Counted from the first letter of the stretch, positions 8,476 through 16,643 are shown. The stretch is 29,658 nucleotides of DNA from JAAYCT01 sp964499575 (GCA_964499575.1 CAZCLK010000022.1:1-29658), one strand, 5' to 3'. Program-made: numbers and translations. Notes: a model not told the origin generated them from the letters alone.

Positions 8476-9727
8476 GAGTTTTTTCGGAAAGTCCATCGAA
8501 TATGACACCGCTCAATTGTTTTTGGGCGCGCTTGTATATGCTCTGCTGATCGTGTGCCTGATTTCGGTAGCACTCGTCTCGTATGCGACATACTTTGCCG
8601 ACGGGATGATGTTTTTGCCCTATGTATTGCTCGTTCCGGCTTTCCTTTTCTTCGTTTTCCGGCGGGTAGCCATGCCGCTATGGACGATGTTTATCCTGTT
8701 TATGATCTTCTCGGCGTTTCCGCTCCTCTTGCTGTTTTTCCGTCCTTTATCCGAAGCGCTCTTCTTATGTTTCAATGCGTTCATCATGGCGATGATTTCG
8801 ATCTCCGCACGTTATAAGAGTAATGACAACGTTAAGGTCGGGCTCGACCAGTTGGGCACAACGATGTTCATTCATGGCTTCTTTTTGATCGTTTCCGGCC
8901 TGATCGACTACAGCGGCCACCTTAAATACTACCTCTTATCTCATACTCTGCTCTCTTTGTGTATTTTCTTTCTTGCCCGCCAACGATATGTTTTCGAGAC
9001 CACTTACGGACACATTGCCAACTCACCGACGCAACCGTCCGCCGCTGTCCGCGAAAGACATAATCGAACAATTATTATGCTTTGTATTTTTTCTCTTATG
9101 ATCATTCCGGTGGTCATACTCTTCCCGTATTCTGTGCTGACCGATCTGTTGCGCGAAGGGTTCAGGCTTTTTTTGAAAGCGATATTCTACGTGTATGAAC
9201 TGTTAAAAAAATGGAACCTGATCCCGAACGCGGAGAAAGCCGAGCCCATCCCCGACTTTAAACCCGTTACTCCTGAGGACTCTGATCCGATCCTTGGAGT
9301 CATACTGGAAGTGTTTCTTAATCTGTTATCGGTGACTGTCGTCCTGGCTTTCCTGCTTTTTACAATTCGGGGAGCGTACCGGTTCATCGTAATGATGTAT
9401 CGGCGTTCGAGCAATAAAGCAGACGCGTCCGTCGACGCGTTGGTCATCGATGAGGTGTTCTCCATACAAAAAAAGAAACGCCGCACGTCCCGAAGACCGG
9501 ATTTCGGAGAGGGAGAAGAAAAGGAAATTCGAAGGAAGTATTTTCAGGCGGTCCGCCGCGCAATACGCGACGGCGCGGAAATCGACCCTTCCTACTCACC
9601 GCGGGAGATCAACAAAGCGATATCCGGATTGGGGGAAGAGGATTTTGGCAGTCTGTCCGCGCGCTATGAGAAATTTCGTTACGGAACCGGGAGCAATAGT
9701 ATCAGTCTGTCCGAAAAGGAGTCCTAG
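8465..9727 (+). CDS. Polytopic membrane protein with C-terminal DUF4129-like domain
   Basis: A 420-residue integral membrane protein. I count six or seven hydrophobic segments in the first half (about 20-250) and another near 280-305. The cytosolic tail (about 320-420) is basic and contains the pattern RRKYFQAVRRAIRDG...SPREI, which resembles DUF4129. In many MoxR-DUF58 loci the third gene encodes a membrane transglutaminase ending in DUF4129; here I see no Cys-His-Asp transglutaminase domain, so this is a shortened or different partner. The TAG stop shares a CTAG with the stop of the convergent ROK gene. The gene is certain and the family assignment moderate. Confidence 0.8.
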   Translation: MARRSFFGKSIEYDTAQLFLGALVYALLIVCLISVALVSYATYFADGMMFLPYVLLVPAFLFFVFRRVAMPLWTMFILFMIFSAFPLLLLFFRPLSEALFLCFNAFIMAMISISARYKSNDNVKVGLDQLGTTMFIHGFFLIVSGLIDYSGHLKYYLLSHTLLSLCIFFLARQRYVFETTYGHIANSPTQPSAAVRERHNRTIIMLCIFSLMIIPVVILFPYSVLTDLLREGFRLFLKAIFYVYELLKKWNLIPNAEKAEPIPDFKPVTPEDSDPILGVILEVFLNLLSVTVVLAFLLFTIRGAYRFIVMMYRRSSNKADASVDALVIDEVFSIQKKKRRTSRRPDFGEGEEKEIRRKYFQAVRRAIRDGAEIDPSYSPREINKAISGLGEEDFGSLSARYEKFRYGTGSNSISLSEKES

Positions 9728-10686
9728 GATCCGAGATTTCCGATGATCAACGCCCTGGCACCGAAAAGGATCGAATCGTCACCCAACTCCGCGACCGAAA
9801 ACCGGACCGATTCGCGGACCGAAGGAAGGCAATACGCGTTGACCTTTGACAATATTTTCTGCAGGAATACTTCGCCGAGGGATTCCATCACCCCGCCGCC
9901 GAATAATACCATCTCCGGACTGAACATATTTACAAGATTTCCGGTCGCGACGGCCAGATACAGGCAGGCGCGATCAATCGCTTCGATCATGACTTCGTCG
10001 CCCGCTTCATAGGCATTTTTCATGTCCTTGCTCTTGAAAACGCCCTCGGAGACCGCGTCCGCCATCGCCGTCGTCCGTCCGTGCCGGATCTGCTGAAGGA
10101 TGTAGTCCGTCATCCCCGTCTTACTCGAAAAGGCTTCCAGACACCCTCTCTGGCCGCAATTGCACGGGGGCCCGTCCACGTTAAGAATCATATGCCCGAA
10201 CTCCGCGCCCTTATACTGATGGCCGGAATAGAGCTTTCCGTTGATGATCAGTCCTCCGCCCAACCCCGTTCCGATAAACAGCCCGACCACGTGGTTCAAA
10301 TCCCGTGCGGCTCCGAATGTCCATTCTCCCAAAATGCCCATATTCGCGTCATTGCCGATAAAGAACGGCACTCCGAAAATGCGTTCGATCGATTCTTTGA
10401 TTGCGTAATTTCTCCACGGAAGATTGGGGGAAAAGAGGACAACGCCCGTGTCGTTATTGATAATTCCGGGAGCTCCGGCGGCAATCGCGCTGACCTGATC
10501 CGTCTTGATGCCGAACTCGGAAAGCAACTCTCTGACTACGGATACGATTGTCTCCTCGACATTCGTCACGCCCTCGCTGGCGCGCGTCTTCTTCTTGAGC
10601 CGGTAGACGATATTCCCTTTACCGTCGAAAATCGCGCCGAGGATCTTCGTTCCGCCGATGTCCAGACAAATGGTGTATTTATTCAT
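9724..10686 (-). CDS. ROK-family sugar kinase (glucokinase-like)
   Basis: A 320-residue cytoplasmic kinase, most likely an ATP-dependent glucokinase. The phosphate-binding motif DIGGTKILGAIFD is at the N-terminus, the catalytic region holds FIGNDANMGILGEW, and the ROK zinc site is present as the His in GAEFGHMILN plus CNCGQRGCLEA. No helix-turn-helix is fused to it, so it is an enzyme and not a ROK repressor. The start at 10686 was chosen because GAGGAG precedes it; a longer frame would run into the upstream gene. It overlaps that membrane-protein gene by 8 bp and ends tail-to-tail with the DUF4129 gene, sharing CTAG. N-acetylated hexose or fructose specificity cannot be excluded. Confidence 0.93.
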   Translation of the reverse strand: MNKYTICLDIGGTKILGAIFDGKGNIVYRLKKKTRASEGVTNVEETIVSVVRELLSEFGIKTDQVSAIAAGAPGIINNDTGVVLFSPNLPWRNYAIKESIERIFGVPFFIGNDANMGILGEWTFGAARDLNHVVGLFIGTGLGGGLIINGKLYSGHQYKGAEFGHMILNVDGPPCNCGQRGCLEAFSSKTGMTDYILQQIRHGRTTAMADAVSEGVFKSKDMKNAYEAGDEVMIEAIDRACLYLAVATGNLVNMFSPEMVLFGGGVMESLGEVFLQKILSKVNAYCLPSVRESVRFSVAELGDDSILFGARALIIGNLGS

Positions 10687-11056
10687 ACTTCTCCTCAAGG
10701 AATGTCTCAAGCTCGTCATAAAGCGTATATAATTTCTGAACCCCGTTCTCCAGATGATAATAATGCACGATATACGGAATGAGCAAGGCAATAAACAGGA
10801 TCGTCGCAAACCCGAGGGTATAGTTCAATGTGATCATAAAAACCGTTACGGAGGCGAAGGTCAACAGGGCAAACAGGATCAGGACAAGAAGGTGGATCAA
10901 ACGCTCATGTTGATAGAAAGAAATTCGATGCAGAAGGATCGTGCGATACGCGGATACTTCTTCCCGACTATAAACCTCTCCGGAGCCCTTTTTTGCGTTC
11001 AGGCCGTTAATGAGGGCGCCCGCTCGCGTAATCTCAGATTTGATCCGATCAAACAA
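10679..11056 (-). CDS. Small membrane protein of unknown function, TTG start
   Basis: A 125-residue protein with an amphipathic N-terminal region, two hydrophobic segments (about 53-77 and 80-98) and an acidic C-terminus ending in LEEKYE. The start is taken as TTG at 11056 because GGGAGGG lies eight bases upstream; an ATG at 11064 is out of frame and abuts that site. It overlaps the ROK kinase start by 8 bp, so the two are translationally coupled. I do not recognise the family. It could help localise the kinase or simply share its promoter. Confidence 0.75.
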   Translation of the reverse strand: MFDRIKSEITRAGALINGLNAKKGSGEVYSREEVSAYRTILLHRISFYQHERLIHLLVLILFALLTFASVTVFMITLNYTLGFATILFIALLIPYIVHYYHLENGVQKLYTLYDELETFLEEKYE

Positions 11057-11134
11057 CAGATCATCCCTCCCTTGCCCGGAGGCGGAGCTTACCCGGAAAC
11101 GCCCTGAAAAGCAGGGGGTACCGACGGTTCAGAT

Positions 11135-12463
11135 TTACGCACCGATCTCGGTTCCCGCAGAATTCCGAGAGCGCTTCTTGGGCCGTGTCCCGATCACCAG
11201 TTCCGGCTCCGCCTTGTCCGTCACGCTTTTCTCGGTAACAATGCACTTGATGATATCCTTGCGTGAAGGAATCTCGTACATGATATCCAGCATGATATCC
11301 TCCAGTATCGCGCGAAGTCCGCGGGCACCGGTGTTGCGTTCAATAGCAAGTTCTGCGATCTTTTCGACCGCTTTCTCGGTGAATTCCAATTCCACGCCGT
11401 CCATGCCGAATATTTTCCAGTATTGCTTCAGGAGCGCGTTCTTGGGTTCCTTGAGAACCCGGACCAGAGCTTCCTGATCCAGCCCTTCCAGGATGACCGT
11501 AACCGGAACGCGTCCGACAAATTCGGGAATTAATCCGAATTTTATCAAATCCTGAGGCAGGAGGAATTTCATCAGTTCCCCTGTTTGCAGGTCCTTCTTG
11601 GACTGAATATCGGCACCGAATCCGAACGCCTTCTTTCCGATGCGGTGCTCGATGATTTTTTCCAGACCGTCAAAAGCTCCGCCGCATATGAAAAGAATAT
11701 TCGTCGTGTCGATCTGGATGAATTCCTGATGCGGATGCTTCCTGCCGCCCTGCGGAGGAACATTGGCAACGGTGCTCTCAAGGATCTTGAGAAGCGCCTG
11801 CTGAACGCCTTCTCCGCTGACGTCCCGGGTAATCGACGGATTGTCCGACTTTCTGGATATCTTATCAATCTCATCGATATAAATGATGCCTCTTTGTGCC
11901 AGTTCGACTTCATAATCGGCATTCTGAAGGAGTTTCAGAAGGATATTCTCGACGTCCTCTCCGACATACCCCGCCTCGGTAATCGCGGTGGCGTCCGCAA
12001 CGGCAAAGGGAACATTGAGAACCCGGGCAAGGGTTTGTGCCAGAAGTGTTTTTCCGCAACCGGTCGGGCCGACGAGCAGAATGTTGCTCTTGGTCAATTC
12101 GATGTCGTCTTCACCGACGGGTCTGGAATATACACGTTTATAGTGATTGTACACCGCGACCGACAGCGCTTTCTTGGCGCGTTCCTGACCGATCACGTAC
12201 TGATCGAGCGATTTCTTAAGTTCTTCGGGGGTCGGTACATGATCCAGTTTGACATTCGCCGACTTGGGGAAAGTATATTCGTCGTCGTCCGCCAATAACG
12301 ACTCGCAAAGTATGATACATTCATTGCAAATGTATACCGACGGTCCGGCAAAAAGCCGGGCGACCTCGTGTTCGGTCTTTCCGCAGAATGAACACCTTAC
12401 GATCGGCGGGTTGTCTTCCGATCCTCTCAAATGACGATCCGACTTGCTCTTGTCATTGGTCAT
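11135..12463 (-). CDS. clpX: ATP-dependent Clp protease ATP-binding subunit ClpX
   Basis: A 442-residue AAA+ unfoldase that recognises tagged substrates and feeds them to the ClpP peptidase. The N-terminal zinc-binding domain has four cysteines (C24, C27, C46, C49). Walker A GPTGCGKT is at 132-139, and Walker B is IIYIDEIDK. The pore loop is GYVGEDV and the ClpP-contact IGF-type loop appears as HRIGKKAFGFGAD. The last 20 or so residues are basic (GTRPKKRSRNSAG). The start at 12463 has GAGGGCGG upstream. It lies downstream of tig, but the usual intervening clpP is absent; the 143-bp spacer holds no gene. Confidence 0.97.
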   Translation of the reverse strand: MTNDKSKSDRHLRGSEDNPPIVRCSFCGKTEHEVARLFAGPSVYICNECIILCESLLADDDEYTFPKSANVKLDHVPTPEELKKSLDQYVIGQERAKKALSVAVYNHYKRVYSRPVGEDDIELTKSNILLVGPTGCGKTLLAQTLARVLNVPFAVADATAITEAGYVGEDVENILLKLLQNADYEVELAQRGIIYIDEIDKISRKSDNPSITRDVSGEGVQQALLKILESTVANVPPQGGRKHPHQEFIQIDTTNILFICGGAFDGLEKIIEHRIGKKAFGFGADIQSKKDLQTGELMKFLLPQDLIKFGLIPEFVGRVPVTVILEGLDQEALVRVLKEPKNALLKQYWKIFGMDGVELEFTEKAVEKIAELAIERNTGARGLRAILEDIMLDIMYEIPSRKDIIKCIVTEKSVTDKAEPELVIGTRPKKRSRNSAGTEIGA

Positions 12464-12522
12464 ATTCCGCCCTCACTATCCGCATACGCTTCCCGCGTCC
12501 GCTTTACGGACCCGGTGCGATC

Positions 12523-12551
12523 TTGATACACATATGGTACCCGAAGTGCAA
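12523..12551 (-). promoter_or_regulatory. Possible clpX promoter
   Basis: In the tig-clpX spacer, minus strand, TTGCAC (12546-12551) lies 17 bp from TATCAA (12523-12528). Both hexamers match the consensus only partly. No strong terminator for tig is visible, so read-through from tig is equally possible. Confidence 0.35.
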
Positions 12552-12606
12552 GCGCCGTTCAATGATTCTCATACTAACAAAATGTTAAGAGTTGGTTGCA
12601 CTCACA

Positions 12607-14070
12607 TTATTCCGCAGTCGGTTTCTTCTTAACAGGCGACTTTTTCACTGCCGGCTTATCGTCGGTGTCATCCGCAGATTTCTTAGCGGCAGTCTTCTTA
12701 GCGGCCGCGGCAGGCTTCTTTTCAGATGCCGCTTTCTTCTTGGTTTCCTTATGGTCCCCGTGATCGTGGTCATGATCGTGATGCGGATCGGTCTTGACGG
12801 CGGAAGCGGTCAACAGATCAATCGTCTTGTGAATCACGACGCTCTCGGAAATGAAACTGTCATTTCCCGCGAGGCGGCCGATCAGGTCATCCTTTTGCAT
12901 TCCGTACTGTGCGGCGATCTTTTCGATCTCGGCGTCGAGGTCTTCGGACGTTGCCTCAATCTTCATCGTCTTCGCAACCTCGTCAAGCACCAGATCGCTC
13001 TTGACACGAACCCGGGCAATCGGCTCCAGGCTCTTCTTGAAGTCTTCCATCGTCTGGTTACTGTACGCGAGATATTGTTCCAATTCAATCCCCTGTTGTC
13101 TCATCCGCATGGACTGGTCCTTGTGCATTTGCTCGACTTCGTTCTCAATCATACATGACGGGATTTCAACGGAAGCGTTATCGCAAACGGCTTGGACCAC
13201 AGCGTTCTTGTAGTCCTCTTCGGCATGCTTCAGGGCATGTTCTTTCATCTTTTCGAAAATGTCTTTTCGGTATTCATCGAGCGTATCAAATTCACTGACG
13301 TCTTTGGCGAATTCATCGTCCAGTTGCGGCAGTTCTTTTTCGCGGATCGCGTGAATATGAATCGAGAAAGTCGCTTCCTTTCCCTTGAGTTCCTCGGAAT
13401 GGTACTCTTCCGGGAAGGTGACGGTAATCGTTACGTCCTCATCGGTCGAATGGCCGATTAATTGTTCCTCGAAGCCCGGAATAAAGCTGTTGGACCCGAT
13501 CTTGAGATCGTGTCCCTCTGCCTTGCCGCCCTCGAAAGCAACGCCGTCGACAAATCCTTCGTAATCGATCGTCACGGTGTCCCCGTCACGAACCGGGCGA
13601 TCCGTAACAACGATCAGTCTTCCGTTTCTCTCCCGGATGCGTTCGATCTCACGGTCAACGTCCGCCTCCGAAGGCTCATGATAATGATACGGCGCTTCGA
13701 CGCCCATGTATTCGCCGAGCGTGACCTCCGGCCGGACTGTAACGGTCACGGTATATTTCATCCCTGTCTCGGGGCTGATATCCAGGATATCCATCTCGGG
13801 CTTCGAGACCACCAGGAGCCCATGCTCTTCCACAGCTGCCCGATATCCTTCGTTGACAACGAAATCGATCGCGTCGTCATACAGAGCGCCCTCGCCGTAA
13901 TACTTTTTCACGAGCTGAAAGGGCGCTTTCCCCTTGCGGAAGCCCGGGATCTGGAAACGGTTCTTGTTCTTTATGAAGGATTTCTGTACAGCCTCGGCAA
14001 ATTCTTCCTTAGAAGCCTCCATGGTAAGAAGAACAACGCTGTTTTCCTTTTTCTCAAGTATTGCGGCCAT
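12607..14070 (-). CDS. tig: Trigger factor with extended His-Asp and Lys-Ala tail
   Basis: A 487-residue ribosome-associated chaperone and peptidyl-prolyl isomerase. The ribosome-binding signature GFRKGKAP is near residue 45, the FKBP-type isomerase domain covers about 155-240 (starting DRPVRDGDTVTIDYEG), and the helical chaperone arms follow to about 425. Beyond the normal end there is a 60-residue extension: a His/Asp-rich stretch (about 428-440, HHDHDHDHGDH) and then a lysine/alanine-rich low-complexity tail to the stop. The usual length is about 430, so this tail is an addition. The start at 14070 has AAGGAG upstream. A good promoter is at 14115-14144. clpX follows after 143 bp. Confidence 0.95.
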   Translation of the reverse strand: MAAILEKKENSVVLLTMEASKEEFAEAVQKSFIKNKNRFQIPGFRKGKAPFQLVKKYYGEGALYDDAIDFVVNEGYRAAVEEHGLLVVSKPEMDILDISPETGMKYTVTVTVRPEVTLGEYMGVEAPYHYHEPSEADVDREIERIRERNGRLIVVTDRPVRDGDTVTIDYEGFVDGVAFEGGKAEGHDLKIGSNSFIPGFEEQLIGHSTDEDVTITVTFPEEYHSEELKGKEATFSIHIHAIREKELPQLDDEFAKDVSEFDTLDEYRKDIFEKMKEHALKHAEEDYKNAVVQAVCDNASVEIPSCMIENEVEQMHKDQSMRMRQQGIELEQYLAYSNQTMEDFKKSLEPIARVRVKSDLVLDEVAKTMKIEATSEDLDAEIEKIAAQYGMQKDDLIGRLAGNDSFISESVVIHKTIDLLTASAVKTDPHHDHDHDHGDHKETKKKAASEKKPAAAAKKTAAKKSADDTDDKPAVKKSPVKKKPTAE

Positions 14071-14114
14071 TTGATGTTTCTCCTTTATATCAGTCAGTTT
14101 TTCACCAAGCAGTT

Positions 14115-14144
14115 ATTCTATCACAACGGCGCGGGTATTGTAAA
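14115..14144 (-). promoter_or_regulatory. Promoter of tig
   Basis: On the minus strand, TTTACA (14139-14144) and TAGAAT (14115-14120) are 18 bp apart, and TGA immediately before TAGAAT makes an extended -10. The predicted start of transcription is about 40 nt upstream of the tig start codon. Confidence 0.7.
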
Positions 14145-14259
14145 CGAAAAAAGGCGCAATTCAGACCATTTCCGGTATGGAAGGGATTTCTTGGGAATGT
14201 CTGTGCGGTCTTACCGGTCGGAGGCGAGGTACTGTCGATCACAGGCGCTGTCCTGCCGA

Positions 14260-14787
14260 TTATTCTCGATTCGTCACAATCACCTGGATTCCGGCGAGCA
14301 CATCAAGTGTCTTTTCGTGAATGATCGGGTCATGACTGCCGGTACAGGAAGCGTCGACGATGATTTCGGCTTCGGGAAGCGCGGTTTTTGCCAAAACGGC
14401 ATTGGCGAGCACACAAATATTGCTCACCAGCCCGACCAATTCGATTCCGGAAAAACCCGATGAGCGCAAATAATCGAACAGGCGATCCGATCCGAAAGTA
14501 TATTTTTCAAAAACAAGGCACCCTTTTGCCAATTCCTCCAGACGGCCGTACAGATCATGACCTTTCGTGCCGCGTACGCAATGGATGACCGGAAGATTCG
14601 CGCCTTCGCGGGTACCCAGGTAATCCGGCTTATGCGTATCCTTCGTGAAAACGACCGTATCGCCGCGCTGTTTATACGCTTCAATCTTCGCGCAGATCGG
14701 CTCATGAAGTTTCTCGGCCCCCGGGAATCCGAGTGCTCCGTCAACGAAATCATTCTGGTAATCCACCACGATCAGAAGTTTTTTCAT
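14260..14787 (-). CDS. Isochorismatase-superfamily cysteine hydrolase (nicotinamidase-like)
   Basis: A 175-residue cytoplasmic hydrolase; the best guess is nicotinamide deamidation for NAD salvage. The triad is visible: D9 (VVDYQNDF), K95 (FEKYTFGSD) and C125 (GLVSNICVLANA). Likely metal ligands are D50 and H52 (FTKDTH) and H69. The protein is shorter than E. coli PncA but in the range of Bacillota nicotinamidase-like proteins. The start at 14787 was chosen because GGAGGAGG lies just upstream; in-frame codons further up carry no site. It is divergent from the GH1 gene, and the -10 regions overlap. Other amide substrates are possible. Confidence 0.85.
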   Translation of the reverse strand: MKKLLIVVDYQNDFVDGALGFPGAEKLHEPICAKIEAYKQRGDTVVFTKDTHKPDYLGTREGANLPVIHCVRGTKGHDLYGRLEELAKGCLVFEKYTFGSDRLFDYLRSSGFSGIELVGLVSNICVLANAVLAKTALPEAEIIVDASCTGSHDPIIHEKTLDVLAGIQVIVTNRE

Positions 14788-14880
14788 CGAATCCTCCTCC
14801 TTATGTGTTTGTAGCCTCATGATACGGTATGGGCACCGAAAAATAAACACCCGACAGCCGGCCTTTTCCCGCGCTTATCG

Positions 14881-14909
14881 TTTATAATTAAGTAAACGAT
14901 ATGCTTCAA
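14881..14909 (-). promoter_or_regulatory. Promoter of the nicotinamidase-like gene
   Basis: Minus strand TTGAAG (14904-14909), 17-bp spacer, TATAAA (14881-14886). This leaves a leader of about 85 nt. The -10 overlaps the probable plus-strand -10 of the GH1 gene. Confidence 0.6.
14883..14888 (+). promoter_or_regulatory. Probable -10 element for the GH1 gene
   Basis: A perfect TATAAT lies 45 bp before the glycosidase start. There is no good -35 match at 16-18 bp upstream, so activity may need an activator. It overlaps the oppositely oriented -10 of the hydrolase gene, so the two promoters may exclude each other. Confidence 0.4.
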
Positions 14910-14932
14910 CGCTTCGAAAAGAGGTCGCGGCC

Positions 14933-16234
14933 ATGTCTTCAAGCCGGCTCACGCCGTTTTCATTCGAACAACCGATCGCTTTGGGTGTTGCGACGGCTCC
15001 GACCCAAATCGAGGGGTTCCCGACGCAGAATTCCTGGTACGATTGGGCAAAAATTCCCGGAAAGATCGTCGACGGAAGTGTCCCTTCCCGCGCCAATGAG
15101 CATTGGGTACGATACGAAGAGGACATCGACCGGATGGCCGCTCTTCACATCCGCCATTACCGTCTGGGCATCGAGTGGAGCCGGATCGAGCCCGAAGAAG
15201 GCCGATTTGATGATTCCGCCGTCGCGCACTATCGCGAAGAGCTGATCTATATGCGCCGGAAGGGCATTCGCCCGCTCGTCACGCTCCATCACTTTTCGAA
15301 CCCGACTTGGTTTGAGCGTCGCGGCGGGTTTTTGAATAAAGACAGCACAGATATCTTCTTGCGCTACGTTCGTTTCACGGTAACAAAAATCGCCGATCTG
15401 TGCGACGAGTTCATCACGATTAACGAACCGAATGTCTATGCAGTCAACGGTTATCTGTACGGCATCTGGCCGCCGGGACATAGCAAAATCGCCCAAACGC
15501 TGTCCGTCATGAAGCGGCTTGCCTTGTGTCACGTACACGCCTGTCAGGCGATCCGTGATATATTCAAAGACCGGCCGGTTCGGGTCGGTTACGCGAATCA
15601 CTTCCGGATCTTTCAATCCCCCGCAAAAAGCCTTCCGGCCAGGCTTCAGACGCGCTTGATCGAGTATCTTTTTCAGGACGGAATCACCCGTTTGATGACG
15701 ACGGGGCAGCGGAGCTTCCCGTTCGGGCGTTTTTCGGGCGCAAAGAACGCCCCTTTTTGCGATTTCATCGGGATCAATTACTATGCACGATGCACGATGA
15801 AGGGCTTTACCGAACTTCCCGTGCCCGATACTTCGTCACGAAACGATCTGGGCTGGGAAATCTATCCGCAGGGAATCCGCGAGCTGGCGCAGAAATACCA
15901 TGACCGTTACGGTCTTCCGGTCTGGATTACCGAGAACGGGACCGCCGACTCCGCCGACACTTTTCGGGCGCGCTATCTTTATGATCACCTGCGTGAAATT
16001 GCATTGTCCTGCCCGTACGTGGAACGCTATTACCACTGGACGTTCATCGATAACTTCGAGTGGGCGGAGGGCCAAACCGCTCGGTTCGGGCTTGTTTCCG
16101 TTGATTTTGAAAGTCAGGAGCGAACGGTCCGCAGGAGCGGGCGCTTTTTCGCCGAAATGATCGAAAATCACGGCGTGACCGGCGGGATGATCCGGGAATA
16201 CCTCGCGCCCGACGATGACAGATACGCCGAATAA
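14933..16234 (+). CDS. Glycoside hydrolase family 1 beta-glucosidase/galactosidase
   Basis: A 433-residue (beta/alpha)8-barrel retaining glycosidase. The acid/base glutamate is E165 (TINEPN) and the nucleophile is E334 (WITENGT). The N-terminal GVATAPTQIEG matches the family's substrate-binding entry. Near the C-terminus the glycone-site segment is DNFEWAEGQ, the Glu-Trp form of unphosphorylated-sugar enzymes, and it lacks the Ser-Lys-Tyr set of 6-phospho-beta-glucosidases. There is no signal peptide, so it acts on imported oligosaccharides in the cytoplasm. The start at 14933 has GAGGT seven bases upstream. No transporter or PTS gene is adjacent. Exact sugar preference cannot be told. Confidence 0.93.
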   Translation: MSSSRLTPFSFEQPIALGVATAPTQIEGFPTQNSWYDWAKIPGKIVDGSVPSRANEHWVRYEEDIDRMAALHIRHYRLGIEWSRIEPEEGRFDDSAVAHYREELIYMRRKGIRPLVTLHHFSNPTWFERRGGFLNKDSTDIFLRYVRFTVTKIADLCDEFITINEPNVYAVNGYLYGIWPPGHSKIAQTLSVMKRLALCHVHACQAIRDIFKDRPVRVGYANHFRIFQSPAKSLPARLQTRLIEYLFQDGITRLMTTGQRSFPFGRFSGAKNAPFCDFIGINYYARCTMKGFTELPVPDTSSRNDLGWEIYPQGIRELAQKYHDRYGLPVWITENGTADSADTFRARYLYDHLREIALSCPYVERYYHWTFIDNFEWAEGQTARFGLVSVDFESQERTVRRSGRFFAEMIENHGVTGGMIREYLAPDDDRYAE

Positions 16235-16254
16235 CGCTTCCCGCTTCCGGATCC

Positions 16255-16293
16255 GAAAATGAAAAACTCCGGAAACTTTCGTTTCCGGAGTTT
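16255..16293 (-). terminator. Intrinsic terminator of tRNA-Arg, possibly bidirectional with the GH1 gene
   Basis: A perfect 13-bp inverted repeat (arms 16264-16276 and 16281-16293, loop TTTC) lies between the GH1 stop and the tRNA 3' end. On the minus strand the stem runs into a T-rich stretch, which fits termination of the tRNA. On the plus strand only three T residues follow, so termination of the GH1 message there would be weaker. Confidence 0.8.
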
Positions 16294-16297
16294 GGGC

Positions 16298-16374
16298 TGG
16301 CGCGCCCGGCAGAGATCGAATCCACAACCTTCTGATCCGTAGTCAGACACTCTATCCAGTTGAGCTACGGGCGC
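16298..16374 (-). tRNA. tRNA-Arg (anticodon ACG)
   Basis: A complete 77-nt cloverleaf. The acceptor stem pairs GCGCCCG with CGGGCGC, followed by discriminator G and an encoded CCA (16298-16300). The D-arm region is TAGCTCAACTGGATAGAG. The anticodon stem TCTGA/TCAGA encloses the loop CTACGGA, giving anticodon ACG (read as ICG after deamination). The T-arm contains GGTTCGA-like GATTCGATC. It is flanked by a strong promoter and an intrinsic terminator, so it is a single-gene unit. Confidence 0.97.
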
Positions 16375-16401
16375 ATATCATCGCTTATAACAGCACGTTG
16401 T

Positions 16402-16430
16402 ATTTTATGCCACGCGTACGACATTGTCAA
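16402..16430 (-). promoter_or_regulatory. Strong promoter of tRNA-Arg
   Basis: Minus strand TTGACA (16425-16430), 17-bp spacer, TAAAAT (16402-16407). The start of transcription is predicted about 20 nt before the mature tRNA 5' end. Confidence 0.85.
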
Positions 16431-16536
16431 TGGAAAACGCCGGGGCATTTTTCCGGTCCGCCGAACGTTTCTATTAAGCCGCAAAATTCCGGCTTGTCAT
16501 GATTCCTTGCGAAGTGATCGGGATCCTTTTCTACGC

Positions 16537-16566
16537 TTGAAGTTCTTGCGCCTGTGATGGTATTGT
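16537..16566 (+). promoter_or_regulatory. Promoter of the tyrosine-phosphatase-family gene
   Basis: Plus strand TTGAAG (16537-16542), 18-bp spacer, TATTGT (16561-16566) preceded by TGG, an extended -10. Transcription would begin near 16573, which makes the GTG at 16578 an unlikely start codon and favours ATG 16644. Confidence 0.55.
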
Positions 16567-16643
16567 AAGTAAGTAGTGTGTATCGGAAGGGCTTTGACTT
16601 TTTTCGAACCAACGACAGACAGGCGGTAATACCTAAAGTGATC

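Noticed and set aside
9724..10686. ROK repressor (NagC/XylR type)
   Set aside because: There is no N-terminal helix-turn-helix; the protein begins directly with the ATP-binding DIGGTK motif, so it is a kinase.
14933..16234. 6-phospho-beta-glucosidase assignment for the GH1 enzyme
   Set aside because: The C-terminal DNFEWAEGQ has the Glu-Trp of enzymes acting on unphosphorylated sugars, and no PTS gene is adjacent.
16578..16643. N-terminal extension of the phosphatase from GTG 16578
   Set aside because: The predicted transcription start is about 5 nt upstream, no ribosome binding site is present, and the extra 22 residues do not resemble the family.
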